The notes under the pieces: generated by a model
Told to the model about the DNA's origin: nothing
The model's input: only the letters and a program-made list of their open reading frames with translations
Database searches by the model: none
Part shown: in pieces, positions 55,638 through 63,905 of the stretch
How positions within the stretch are numbered: position 1 is the stretch's first letter
Layout: each line of letters opens with the position of its first letter
NCBI RefSeq assembly: GCF_900452385.1
Contig: NZ_UGOA01000001.1
Coordinates: 1,373,501 to 1,437,500 of the forward strand
DNA from: Legionella donaldsonii
Lineage (GTDB): Bacteria; Pseudomonadota; Gammaproteobacteria; Legionellales; Legionellaceae
Direction: 5' to 3'
DNA length: 64,000 bases
Made by a program: the position numbers and the translations under genes

Positions 55638-56198
55638 ATGCTGTTAGAGAAAGAAACGTCCTGTGTTGTATTGATTGATGTGCAAGAAAAATTAACCCCC
55701 TTTGTCCAGGAAGCAGATGCCTTGGTAGCGAGATGCCAATGGGTCATCCACCTGGCGAAAGAATTGGGAATCCCTTTGTTAGTCAGTGAGCAATACCCTA
55801 GTGGCTTGGGTGCCACTGTCGAGCCCTTACATTCCCTGATTGCGCAAGGTGAATGTTTTGAAAAAGTACACTTTTCCTGTTTTCGACAACCCGCCTTTAA
55901 GCAGAGCTTAAAAGCGCTCAATAAAAAGCAACTTGTTTTAATCGGTATCGAAGCCCATGTGTGCGTTTTACAATCAGCAATAGAGATGAAGACAGCGGGT
56001 TACGAAGTCTATCTCGTAGTTGATGCGGTAAGCAGCAGAAGTCAACTTGATTATAGTTATGGCCTTAGACGTATGGAGCAAGCTGGTATTCATTTAGTGA
56101 CTTCAGAAATGGTATTTTTTGAATGGGTTGGCCAGGCTGGTACACCGCAATTCAAAGCATTAAGCAAAGCCTATTTACAACAAAAGGATAAACAATGA
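55638..56198 (+). CDS. isochorismatase-family cysteine hydrolase
   Basis: A 186-residue hydrolase with the family triad Asp14 (VVLIDVQEKL), Lys76 (FEKVHFSCF) and Cys109 (LIGIEAHVCVLQSA), with the cis-peptide region before the cysteine. It resembles YcaC-type members of unknown substrate more than EntB isochorismatase. AGAAAGGA precedes the ATG. The following SDR gene overlaps by four bases, so the two are co-translated. The substrate cannot be read from the sequence. Confidence 0.9.
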   Translation: MLLEKETSCVVLIDVQEKLTPFVQEADALVARCQWVIHLAKELGIPLLVSEQYPSGLGATVEPLHSLIAQGECFEKVHFSCFRQPAFKQSLKALNKKQLVLIGIEAHVCVLQSAIEMKTAGYEVYLVVDAVSSRSQLDYSYGLRRMEQAGIHLVTSEMVFFEWVGQAGTPQFKALSKAYLQQKDKQ

Positions 56199-56950
56199 AT
56201 TTAGATAATCAAATCGCTGTTATTACCGGTGGTGCTTCAGGAATGGGCAACGCCTGTGCACAAGCATTAACTGCACGTGGGGTAAGGGTTGTTATCTGGG
56301 ATAAACAGATAGCGGCTAGTACTGCCAAAGAATTTGCTTTTGCTGTGACTTGTGATGTGAGTTCTGCCGACGAAATTGAGCAGGCACTGCAAAAAACGAT
56401 TGTACAAATCGGTGTACCAAGAATTTGCATCAATTGTGCTGGGATAGCACCTGCTAAACGGATGGTAGGTAAAGAAGGTGCGATGCCTTTAGCTGCTTTT
56501 AAGCAGGTTATTGATATTAATCTGGTAGGAACCTTCAATGTCATGCGAGTAGCAGCTACTGCGATGGCCACGTTGGAACTTGAACCGGGTTCGCAAGAGC
56601 GGGGGGTCATTATTAATACGGCCTCTATTGCTGCTTTTGAAGGGCAAATTGGCCAGACTGCTTATAGTGCTTCCAAAGGCGGCGTTGTCGCGATGACCTT
56701 GCCTGCGGCGCGAGAACTGGCGCAACATGCCATTCGCGTGAATACGATAGCACCCGGTTTAATTGCGACACCAATGCTACTCAACATGCCGCAGGAAGTA
56801 CAAGACAGCTTGGCCGCTACGGTAACGTTCCCTAAACGGTTAGGCAAGCCAGAGGAATTTGCAGCACTTGTGCTACATATTATTGAAAATAGTTTTATCA
56901 ACGGTGAAGTCATTCGCTTCGATGGTGCTTTACGGATGCAAGCCCGTTAA
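56195..56950 (+). CDS. short-chain dehydrogenase, 3-hydroxyacyl-CoA dehydrogenase type-2-like
   Basis: A 251-residue classical SDR with the cofactor loop TGGASGMG (11-18), NCAGIAPA, Ser144, Tyr157 and Lys161 (YSASK). The block GIAPAKRM with GVIINTASIAAFEGQIGQTA closely follows the HSD17B10/type-2 hydroxyacyl-CoA dehydrogenase branch, which oxidises short-chain 3-hydroxyacyl-CoA with NAD+. Asp36 after the second strand (VVIWDKQ) favours NAD+ over NADP+. It overlaps the isochorismatase gene by four bases. Confidence 0.9.
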   Translation: MNLDNQIAVITGGASGMGNACAQALTARGVRVVIWDKQIAASTAKEFAFAVTCDVSSADEIEQALQKTIVQIGVPRICINCAGIAPAKRMVGKEGAMPLAAFKQVIDINLVGTFNVMRVAATAMATLELEPGSQERGVIINTASIAAFEGQIGQTAYSASKGGVVAMTLPAARELAQHAIRVNTIAPGLIATPMLLNMPQEVQDSLAATVTFPKRLGKPEEFAALVLHIIENSFINGEVIRFDGALRMQAR

Positions 56951-57132
56951 GCGATTAAGTTTGTCAAAGCCTCTTGCGAGATCACTTCGGTGTCAGCTGC
57001 TATAAAAAATCCAATTAAAATTTATTCTCAGTGGCTGTTAGCGCGATGAGGAGAGATGAGCATAGGCGAATGCAGCATTGCTAAGTACGCAGGGTTTTAT
57101 GATGACGTAATCTGTTTTTGGCAAGAGAAAGC

Positions 57133-57157
57133 CAGTAAGCCTCTTAGAGGCTTACTG
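57133..57157 (-). terminator. intrinsic terminator of the ankyrin/coiled-coil gene
   Basis: CAGTAAGCCTC and GAGGCTTACTG are perfect 11-bp arms around a 3-base loop. On the minus strand GCTTTCTCTT follows. The hairpin could serve both convergent genes; the 230-base gap holds no other feature. Confidence 0.75.
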
Positions 57158-57182
57158 AAGTCGATTAGCCTGGTCTTTGGCC

Positions 57183-59516
57183 TTAGGAATTGCTGGCAAA
57201 GGGGTTGTTTATTTCGGTTATTCCATTTGCTGTATTGGCCTCCCTGCCAACGCCTTGGAGAAGCGGTGCAAACATATTAAAAATAGTGTTTACGTTGCTA
57301 ATCCCTGGCAAGCCTTCTTCTTGAACTCCTTCATCATCGACTTCAGAAGTAGGGTTGAAGTCACTCGGAACTAAAGAAGTTAGTTGGCTCAACGCTTTCA
57401 AAGAATCTGTAATTTTATTAAGTTGGTTAGAGAGCCTGGTCAGACTTTGAAGCTCAACATCCAAATTTTTTATTTCCTCTATGTCTTTTACGGCATATTT
57501 ATTTTCCATTTCTGCTATTTCGTCGAGTAATAGCCTCTGTTCATTTAGCATTCGACTATAGCTGGAGGGAGCCCTGCCTGATTTGAGAGGAAAACCGCGA
57601 ATCTTTTTTTGTAATTCAGCTAATTCCGATTGTTTTGCAATCAGTACTAAAGAATGCTGAAGAAATTCCATGGTCAACTGTTTCAATTCCTCAAAGTTAT
57701 CAAACTTAACTCCGAAGTACTCTAGGGCTTTATCGATATTGGTCAAGTTTTGTGAACCTGCTTTAGCAAATGCCATGCGTTGTCTATAGTCCAACTTCTT
57801 GTGGAAGGCATTTGCTGCGGTTTGCACTTTTTTTTGTAAAGCGATCACGTCTTTATCTTGACGAACTCTTTCCATAACGTCTGTATCATGTTTATCCGTA
57901 AAAGCATCCAATTGACTTTTTAACCTCCTTTCGCCGGAGTTAGTGGGAAGTACTACACGTCGGAGTCTTTCGATGTTGGTTTGGTAGTATTCGATTGCTT
58001 TTTCAATAGAGGCGTCTGTGCTGGAAGAGGGGTGCTCCGCTAAATAGCGTTTAAGGGTTGATATTAATTGCTTATAGAAAGCAATTGACTCTATCGTTTT
58101 GTCGCGATTGGCAGTGAGCGCTTTTTTAAGTGGGTGGTTTTCTGTTGATAAGATAGTATGAGCAATTGGCAAACCGCTCTCATCGCTTCCAAAAAGGGAA
58201 GCACCATGCCTTATCAATACCGATAAACAATCAGCGATTGGATTTTCCCTGATATCACAGCTTAGACAGTAATGAACGGCAGAAGGATAAACGATCCCTT
58301 TGACAGTAACTTCCTGGTTATTAATATTAACGTCACCATGTTGCAAAATAAAATCTAATAACCGATGATTTCTGGTCAGTAATGCCATCTCCAGGTAATT
58401 TTCTAAAAGATAATAAAAAGAAGGCATTTGCTCCGCTACTTTAAATTCACCTTTTATCACGAGTCGCGTAAATAATTTTTGTCCTTCGTTCTGCACTTGT
58501 TGCTGTATATTTTTTAATTTGGTTAATGAGTTTAGAGAGACAAGGGTTTCGCTATCCTCTAATGTTAAAGAGAGTTCATTAATTCTTGCCAATAAATCAG
58601 CAAGTTGAGTGGCGTAGATCTCATCACTCTCTTTAGCCAGTTTGTTAAATTCTGTAGTAATCCGCTGAACTTTTTTATCAAAGGGAGAGGGTTTAACTTT
58701 CACTGGTCCCTTCTTGGCATTTCCTTGTTTACTCGGGGTGGATGGTTTTACTTCGCCAGAATGGCTCACTGTTTCTTTGCTGGTTTTTTCACCCACTACA
58801 AGAGATGAAGAGTGTGTTTCTGTGGCGGTCTCCAAGAGTTTATATCGCTCTGTAACCGCCGTGATCATGCGCTGTGTATATCGATAAACATTTTGATAAT
58901 GATCATGCTTGACTAATCGTGCCAAGCGTTTTGCTATTTCAGCACCTTCCCTTAGTGTAGCCAGATAATTTTCATGATTATGAGCTATCGAGGTGGCTAA
59001 TAGAGACGCCTCTCGGTCCCATTCACTATATTGTGTTTCTAACGCTTTAACCGTATCAGTCAGTTGCTTCCTAATGTTTTTAATCAGAGGTTTAGCATAA
59101 GCACGAGCCAAATTAATAAAGTCTTCCTGTAACTGCTCGCTTTCGAAGGGCGTGAAACTGCCGTCAGTTTCATTCTGGATGGAAAACACAGGTTTTACTG
59201 TCATGTCGTTTTGATCATTATAATAGACATGTAATTGATATCTTGTTCCATCTCGCCCTTTGAAATAGGCCGTGTAGTGATATTGACTAAGGAAAGGGTT
59301 TGCCTGGTTTTCGGTTTGGTAAACACTGACATGGTGATCGAGTAAAAGATACTCGCCGTCTTGCAGTACAACCGGGTGGGTATGTTCTAACTCAAAGCGG
59401 TAATACAGGCGCTCTTCTTTAGTGGAATCCAACTTGACAGACTGGCAATTAGGGAGAGGAGCTTCGGAGGCTGCAAGATAAAAATCAACGAAGTTAAAAA
59501 GCACATTTTTTGCCAT
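57183..59516 (-). CDS. ankyrin- and coiled-coil-containing protein, candidate Dot/Icm effector
   Basis: A 777-residue cytosolic-type protein. The N-terminal 130 residues are beta-rich (YYRFELEHTH, RYQLHVYYND). A Lys/Ser/Pro-rich linker (about 255-290) separates coiled coils on both sides. Around 370-460 are ankyrin-like units (YLEMALLTRNHRLLDFILQH, then AVHYCL and LIRHGASLFGSDESGLPIAH). Long coiled coils fill about 470-700. The tail is acidic with EGVQEEG and ends INNPFASNS. No catalytic motif is seen. I use the ATG at 59516; a longer frame starting with TTG at 59576 would begin inside the -35 box of a good promoter. Ankyrin and coiled coil with an acidic tail are common among Dot/Icm substrates. 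Confidence 0.78.
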   Translation of the reverse strand: MAKNVLFNFVDFYLAASEAPLPNCQSVKLDSTKEERLYYRFELEHTHPVVLQDGEYLLLDHHVSVYQTENQANPFLSQYHYTAYFKGRDGTRYQLHVYYNDQNDMTVKPVFSIQNETDGSFTPFESEQLQEDFINLARAYAKPLIKNIRKQLTDTVKALETQYSEWDREASLLATSIAHNHENYLATLREGAEIAKRLARLVKHDHYQNVYRYTQRMITAVTERYKLLETATETHSSSLVVGEKTSKETVSHSGEVKPSTPSKQGNAKKGPVKVKPSPFDKKVQRITTEFNKLAKESDEIYATQLADLLARINELSLTLEDSETLVSLNSLTKLKNIQQQVQNEGQKLFTRLVIKGEFKVAEQMPSFYYLLENYLEMALLTRNHRLLDFILQHGDVNINNQEVTVKGIVYPSAVHYCLSCDIRENPIADCLSVLIRHGASLFGSDESGLPIAHTILSTENHPLKKALTANRDKTIESIAFYKQLISTLKRYLAEHPSSSTDASIEKAIEYYQTNIERLRRVVLPTNSGERRLKSQLDAFTDKHDTDVMERVRQDKDVIALQKKVQTAANAFHKKLDYRQRMAFAKAGSQNLTNIDKALEYFGVKFDNFEELKQLTMEFLQHSLVLIAKQSELAELQKKIRGFPLKSGRAPSSYSRMLNEQRLLLDEIAEMENKYAVKDIEEIKNLDVELQSLTRLSNQLNKITDSLKALSQLTSLVPSDFNPTSEVDDEGVQEEGLPGISNVNTIFNMFAPLLQGVGREANTANGITEINNPFASNS

Positions 59517-59547
59517 AATCAGTTTTTCCGTGATAAAAAAAGAACAG

Positions 59548-59576
59548 ATTATATATTTTAAGGGAAAAATGATCAA
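59548..59576 (-). promoter_or_regulatory. sigma-70 promoter of the ankyrin/coiled-coil gene
   Basis: On the minus strand TTGATC (59576-59571) and TATAAT (59553-59548) are 17 bases apart. The coding start at 59516 lies about 25 bases behind the expected transcription start, so this gene has its own promoter and is not only read through from flgN. Confidence 0.8.
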
Positions 59577-59618
59577 TTACAGACAATTATTATAAATTAT
59601 TATTGTTCTGAATAAAAT

Positions 59619-60113
59619 TTACGCTTCTTGATGTCTGCTTGTCGCTGTGGTGCTTTGTACATCGCCATTAGCTGTGTAAAGGTTGGTTGCATTGACCTGA
59701 TTTTTTCCTGTTAAGGCACCAAGGATTTCTTGCCTAGTGTTGAGATTACTTGTAATGACTTGCCCATTAACAGCATTCAATTCACGGCAGGAAAGCAACT
59801 TTTCTGCAAGTTGGTTATTTAATTGTTGAATTTGATTGGCTTCTTCGACTGAGCATGCTCGCAAAAGGGCTTGTAAAGCTAATTTGGGTTGATTGTCATG
59901 CAGATTCATTGCGAGCAATTCAATACGTTGCTTGGCGCTTTGTTCAAGCTGCTCGGAAAGCGCTTGTTTTTGTTCCGCTAATGACTCTAAGGCATCGAAT
60001 TGACGCTGGATGAGGACGTTTTTTTCTTCAGATAACAGAGCAATCAGTGAATCAAGCCATGTCAGTTCTTGCTGGAGTAAATCAACTAATTGGGCGGCTT
60101 TGGATTGAGTCAT
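59619..60113 (-). CDS. flgN: flagellar export chaperone FlgN
   Basis: A 164-residue helical protein of the FlgN family: LVDLLQQELTWLDSLIALLSEEKNVLIQR at the N-terminus (the paired Leu and EKxxLI pattern of FlgN), then long helices. It holds the hook-junction proteins FlgK and FlgL before export. AAGGA seven to eight bases ahead of the ATG at 60113 decides the start over one at 60143. It follows flgM by 79 bases, the usual gene order flgA-flgM-flgN. Confidence 0.88.
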   Translation of the reverse strand: MTQSKAAQLVDLLQQELTWLDSLIALLSEEKNVLIQRQFDALESLAEQKQALSEQLEQSAKQRIELLAMNLHDNQPKLALQALLRACSVEEANQIQQLNNQLAEKLLSCRELNAVNGQVITSNLNTRQEILGALTGKNQVNATNLYTANGDVQSTTATSRHQEA

Positions 60114-60192
60114 TTTTACGTCCTTATAATTCATATTAGGCAAGATTTACATAGAAGGTTGTTGCCTACTATTCAATCAGGCGCAGTGTTGA

Positions 60193-60480
60193 TCAATTTA
60201 CTTCAAGATCAGCAATTATTTTTTGAGCAATATTGTCGCTGCGGATGTGGTATTGTCCTGCTGCAAGTTCTTCTTTAAAAAAGGCTACTCGCTCTTGATC
60301 GATCTCTTGGGCATCGCGAATAAATTCTTTGAGTGCATCTATTTGTTTTAAGGTATCACTCCGACTAACAAGATTAGTTTCTTCGGCATGGCTTTCTTGA
60401 GCAGCGGGCTGTGTACGCTGCGGACGAGAGTCTGCCTCTAATCGTTTGAAATTGCCTGACTCATTAATTGGGTTGACCAT
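60193..60480 (-). CDS. flgM: anti-sigma-28 factor FlgM
   Basis: A 95-residue FlgM. The C-terminal half has the sigma-28-binding pattern DALKEFIRDAQEIDQERVAFFKEELAAGQYHIRSDNIAQKII with the family end. It keeps FliA inactive until the hook is finished and is then exported. The in-frame ATG at 60504 lies at the expected transcription start of the sigma-28 promoter, so the start should be the second ATG at 60480 (MVNPINESGNF), with GAGAG ahead and the usual FlgM-like N-terminus. Confidence 0.9.
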   Translation of the reverse strand: MVNPINESGNFKRLEADSRPQRTQPAAQESHAEETNLVSRSDTLKQIDALKEFIRDAQEIDQERVAFFKEELAAGQYHIRSDNIAQKIIADLEVN

Positions 60481-60509
60481 AACATTACTCTCAATTGCAC
60501 TCATGATTG

Positions 60510-60536
60510 TTATCGGCTCCTGTAGTGAAATCTTTA
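60510..60536 (-). promoter_or_regulatory. sigma-28 (FliA) promoter of flgM-flgN
   Basis: TAAAGATT (60536-60529) and GCCGATAA (60517-60510) are separated by 11 bases on the minus strand, a one-mismatch fit to the consensus TAAAGTTT-N11-GCCGATAA. It gives feedback control: FlgM is made by the sigma factor that it inhibits. Confidence 0.9.
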
Positions 60537-60606
60537 GTAATTTTCGTTTAATTTTTAACCTATACCATATTTTTAAACAGAAGTCACTATGATTTTAATA
60601 ACATTT

Positions 60607-61311
60607 TTAAATGGCAACCCTAACCTGTTTTTTAGCCTGAATCTGGGCCTCAATAATTCGTTTGGAAGACAGATTTTTCACTTTAATAATGTCCCCTAAA
60701 CTACCATCATTTAGGGCTATTCCTTCCATACTTACACTAAGCATTTCACCCACTGCCTGGATGCTCACTTGCTCGCCTTTGTGAATTATTACTGCTGTTT
60801 GCAAAATTGCAGGATTAAAAGCACTGCCCTGAATTAGATTTTGTTTACAAACAAGACCAATAATATCTTCCATTTTAGTAAAATAGCCCTGTTTTAGCTG
60901 ACTGACATCCACAGTAGCGATTTCAATGTCATCTTTACCAATTTGGGCTCCTTTAAGTAAAGGACGTTTAGCGACCAGGATGGTTTTTTGTACACTTATT
61001 TTTATTGGTACATAGAGTGTCCAGTGTTTGTCAGGTTCTTGACACCTAATTCCCATGGTGGTGGCATTTAATATTGACGTTTGATAGGGGTTAAAGACTT
61101 CAAGTTTATCGGTATCACAAGCACGCAATTTTAATCTTGCGTCGATTTTACCGGTTGAGATATGGACATCTTTATGCTCTGAAGCGTTTAAGGCATTAAG
61201 TATATGCTGGGTGATGCGCTCTTCAATGATGGTTAATGATTGGATGGCTTCTGCTTGTAATAAAGGGCTTGCAAAAATTAGTAAAAAAACTAGGATACTG
61301 CGTTTTAGCAT
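60607..61311 (-). CDS. flgA: flagellar P-ring assembly chaperone FlgA
   Basis: A 234-residue periplasmic protein with signal peptide (1-21, ending LQAEA) and an SAF/FlgA domain: RLKLRACDTDKLEVF (FlgA motif), VPIKISVQKTILVAKRPLLKG and KGEQVSIQAVGEMLSVSMEG. It helps FlgI polymerise to the P ring. It lies upstream of flgM with its own sigma-54-type promoter. Length and motifs agree with gammaproteobacterial FlgA. Confidence 0.95.
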   Translation of the reverse strand: MLKRSILVFLLIFASPLLQAEAIQSLTIIEERITQHILNALNASEHKDVHISTGKIDARLKLRACDTDKLEVFNPYQTSILNATTMGIRCQEPDKHWTLYVPIKISVQKTILVAKRPLLKGAQIGKDDIEIATVDVSQLKQGYFTKMEDIIGLVCKQNLIQGSAFNPAILQTAVIIHKGEQVSIQAVGEMLSVSMEGIALNDGSLGDIIKVKNLSSKRIIEAQIQAKKQVRVAI

Positions 61312-61343
61312 AAATTGTTCTCATTTAGAGGAATTCTGCTTTT

Positions 61344-61361
61344 AAGCAAATTACGGGCCAA
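61344..61361 (-). promoter_or_regulatory. sigma-54 (RpoN) promoter of flgA
   Basis: On the minus strand TTGGCCCGTAATTTGCTT has GG and GC with exactly ten bases between them and matches TGGCACG-N4-TTGC with one change. The start codon is about 23 bases behind the expected transcription start. In Legionella and Pseudomonas early flagellar genes are controlled by RpoN and FleQ. Confidence 0.82.
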
Positions 61362-61373
61362 CTTTCAGGGGGA

Positions 61374-61787
61374 ATGGTGAGTTTGCATTATAAACTGATA
61401 ATGATTGTATTGTGTGGATGGTTTACAACGACGTTTTCGTGTGCAGAAAGCCATCATCCGCAAGCCTTTCTAAACTCCATCAAAGGCAGTAAGAATGAAG
61501 GTGAGCAAATCGTACAGCATTTTTGTAGCAATTGTCATGCAGTAAAGCCTTTGATCCCTCTTGGTGCCCCTGGAATGAAACAGAAAGCGGACTGGGAGGC
61601 TCGTATTAAAGGTGGGCTAAAGCAACTGGTAGAACATACCGAAAACGGATTTAATGCCATGCCTCCTCGGGGTGGTTGTTTTGAATGCAGTGATAAACAA
61701 CTCACTTTAGCTATCTTGGCGATGCTTCCTGATGAGTTTGCAAAAAAGCTTTTAATTGATCGAAAAGTTTATAAAAAAAACAATTAG
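61374..61787 (+). CDS. c-type cytochrome, class I (c5-like)
   Basis: A 137-residue periplasmic monohaem cytochrome. A signal peptide (about 1-24, ending SCA) precedes the haem site CSNCH (51-55), with Met96 (NAMPPRGG) as the likely sixth ligand. GGCFECSD with Cys102/Cys105 forms the disulfide typical of cytochrome c5. It carries electrons in the periplasm, partner unknown. The start may be the GTG at 61377. It is divergent from flgA, with the RpoN promoter in the short gap. Confidence 0.9.
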   Translation: MVSLHYKLIMIVLCGWFTTTFSCAESHHPQAFLNSIKGSKNEGEQIVQHFCSNCHAVKPLIPLGAPGMKQKADWEARIKGGLKQLVEHTENGFNAMPPRGGCFECSDKQLTLAILAMLPDEFAKKLLIDRKVYKKNN

Positions 61788-61864
61788 TTAAAAATTTTTA
61801 TAAAAAAGCCTAAATTTATTCAAAATTCTCCCGATAACATAAAAAAAAGAGGGAGGGTTCACCA

Positions 61865-62422
61865 ATGAAAAAACAACTAATCATTGGACCGTTGTGTGTG
61901 TTGACGGCCGCCTGTTCCACGATGGGGGGGCGTGATTCAATTGTGGATGATGCGGGTTATACGCATTACACCATAAGTTACCTGTCAGATTCAAAAGGAT
62001 CAAGCTATTTCCCGGAAAAACGACCAGCGACGGGTAGAAAAGTCTTTATTTTTGACCCGAAAGCGACCGCTTGGGCTGCCTATGATGCGCAAGGTAATCG
62101 CGTTAAAACAGGAAGTGCCTCTGGGGGTAAAGACTATTGTGAAGACGTTGGGCGAGGATGCCGTACAGTCACTGGAACTTTCAGGGTTTATTCCAAGAAA
62201 GGAGAGGAGTGTACTTCCAGCATTTACCCAATTGAAACGGGCGGTGGTGCGAGAATGCCTTATTGTATGCATTTCAATGGCGGTTATTCTATTCATGCTG
62301 CTTATGAAGTGCCTAACTATAATGCCAGCCATGGTTGCATAAGAGTTTTACCAGGCGCTGCAAAATGGTTGAATCAGGAGTTTATGGATGTTGGTTCAAC
62401 CGTGATTGTGAAGCCCTATTGA
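61865..62422 (+). CDS. L,D-transpeptidase (YkuD) lipoprotein
   Basis: A 185-residue protein with a lipobox (LTAAC, Cys17) and a YkuD catalytic domain. The active site shows His144 (YSIHAA) and the motif SHGCIRV (155-161) with nucleophile Cys158. It would form 3-3 cross-links in peptidoglycan or attach proteins to it. The presence of a lipobox is unusual for the enterobacterial Ybi/Erf set but known in other proteobacteria. GAGGGAGG lies ahead of the ATG. A bidirectional terminator separates it from gatB. Confidence 0.9.
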   Translation: MKKQLIIGPLCVLTAACSTMGGRDSIVDDAGYTHYTISYLSDSKGSSYFPEKRPATGRKVFIFDPKATAWAAYDAQGNRVKTGSASGGKDYCEDVGRGCRTVTGTFRVYSKKGEECTSSIYPIETGGGARMPYCMHFNGGYSIHAAYEVPNYNASHGCIRVLPGAAKWLNQEFMDVGSTVIVKPY

Positions 62423-62432
62423 TCAAAGTAAT

Positions 62433-62457
62433 ACAACCCGCTTTAAAAGCGGGTTGT
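62433..62457. terminator. hairpin terminator between L,D-transpeptidase and gatB
   Basis: ACAACCCGCTT (62433-62443) pairs with AAGCGGGTTGT (62447-62457) around a short AT loop. CGTTTAG follows on the plus strand. It lies between convergent stops and may act in both directions. Confidence 0.7.
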
Positions 62458-62460
62458 CGT

Positions 62461-63900
62461 TTAGTTATCTTGCGACAGGTAAGTTTTTAGCAAACGATTA
62501 ATTTGCTCAGGACTAGCCTGTCCTTTAGTTTGTTTCATCACTTGACCAACAAAAAACGCCAGTAATTTTTCTTTACCAGCACGGTAATCTGCTGCTTGTT
62601 GAGGATATTGCTGAACGATTGTCTGAACAAGTGCTTCAAGCTGGTTGTTACCAACTTGCTCGTAACCTTCTTTCTTAATGATGTCTTCAACACTGCCTTC
62701 GCCCGCCCATAATTTGGCAAAAATTTCCTTGGCTATTTTGCCTGATATTTTTTGCTCATGAAGATGATTTAGCAAAGAAGCCAGGGACTGTGCAGAAACG
62801 GGTGGATTATCAAAATCAAGATTTGTTTCATTAAGTGCGGCTGCATAATTACCTTTAAGCCAATTAATAATGGTTTTTTCATCTGCATGACAGAGTTGTT
62901 TTACCGTGTGGAAAAAATGGTAGGTGGTTGGGGTGGATAGTAAAAAATAAATATCATCCGGATGTAGTGATTTATTTTGTCTTAGCGTTTGTTTAATTTG
63001 TTCAGGCAAAGGGGGCATTCTTTGCTTCATTTCCGCCAGATTTTTAGCTGTTATATGAATTGGCAATAAATCGGGATCAGGGAAATAACGATAATCGTTT
63101 TCATTTTCTTTTGATCTTAAAACTTGCGTAGTCTCTGTGGTTGGACAATAAAGTCTTGTTTCTTGTTGAACTGCTTGCCCACTCTCGAGTAAATCCTGAT
63201 GCCTGGCTTGTTCGTAGGCAATTGCTTTCTCGATGAAGCGGAAAGAATTAAGATTTTTTAGTTCTGTGCGGGTACCAAGCTTGTTTGAACCAGCAGGTTT
63301 GAGAGAAATATTCACATCGCAGCGAAAAGAACCTTCCTGCATATTGCCGTCACAAATTCCTAGAAAGCGAACTAACTGATGCAGGGCTTTAAGGTAATTC
63401 ACTGCTTCTTCCGCAGAGAAAAGACAGGGAGTGGTTACAATTTCCAACAGCGGGATACCCGCGCGATTCAGATCGATCCCGGTATACTGCAGGTGAGCGT
63501 CGTGCAGTGATTTACCCGCATCTTCCTCCAGATGAGCCCTGACTATAGTCACTTTTTTCGTACTTCCATCATTCATTTCGACAAGCAGAGAACCATTACT
63601 AACAATAGGGCGTTGGAATTGGCTTATTTGATAACCTTTGGGTAAATCCGGATAAAAATAATTCTTTCGTTCAAAATAGGAGTGATCATTGATTTCAGCA
63701 TTAATAGCCAAGCCGAACTGAATAGCCATTTCCACTGCTTTCTGATTCAGCACAGGTAAAATGCCAGGTAAACCAGCATCAATAAAACAGGTTTGTGAAT
63801 TAGGTTGCGCGCCAAAACGGGTTGCCGCACCTGAAAAAAGTTTCGATTGCGTTTTTAATTGCGCATGAACCTCAAGACCAATAACAGTATCCCATGCCAT
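62461..63900 (-). CDS. gatB: Asp-tRNA(Asn)/Glu-tRNA(Gln) amidotransferase subunit B
   Basis: A 479-residue GatB: MAWDTVIGLEVHAQLKTQSK at the start, KNYFYPDLPKGYQISQ, HLEEDAGKS, DLNRAGIPLLEIVT and the C-terminal YqeY-like domain. It activates the carboxyl of misacylated tRNA with ATP for amidation in the GatCAB complex. I use the ATG at 63900 (AGGGTGA ahead) rather than a GTG at 63909. Presence of GatCAB implies indirect formation of Asn-tRNA or Gln-tRNA, as is usual in Legionella. Confidence 0.96.
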   Translation of the reverse strand: MAWDTVIGLEVHAQLKTQSKLFSGAATRFGAQPNSQTCFIDAGLPGILPVLNQKAVEMAIQFGLAINAEINDHSYFERKNYFYPDLPKGYQISQFQRPIVSNGSLLVEMNDGSTKKVTIVRAHLEEDAGKSLHDAHLQYTGIDLNRAGIPLLEIVTTPCLFSAEEAVNYLKALHQLVRFLGICDGNMQEGSFRCDVNISLKPAGSNKLGTRTELKNLNSFRFIEKAIAYEQARHQDLLESGQAVQQETRLYCPTTETTQVLRSKENENDYRYFPDPDLLPIHITAKNLAEMKQRMPPLPEQIKQTLRQNKSLHPDDIYFLLSTPTTYHFFHTVKQLCHADEKTIINWLKGNYAAALNETNLDFDNPPVSAQSLASLLNHLHEQKISGKIAKEIFAKLWAGEGSVEDIIKKEGYEQVGNNQLEALVQTIVQQYPQQAADYRAGKEKLLAFFVGQVMKQTKGQASPEQINRLLKTYLSQDN

Positions 63901-63905
63901 AAATA

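Noticed and set aside
55514-55921. 135-codon minus-strand frame across the his promoter region and isochorismatase gene
   Set aside because: It runs antisense through conserved isochorismatase motifs and the promoter, with no ribosome-binding site.
57056-57280. 74-codon plus-strand frame after the SDR gene
   Set aside because: It crosses the terminator hairpin and the end of a convergent gene and has no similarity to known proteins.
59517-59576. TTG start of the ankyrin/coiled-coil protein at 59576
   Set aside because: The TTG coincides with the -35 hexamer of a well-spaced promoter, so it would not be in the mRNA.
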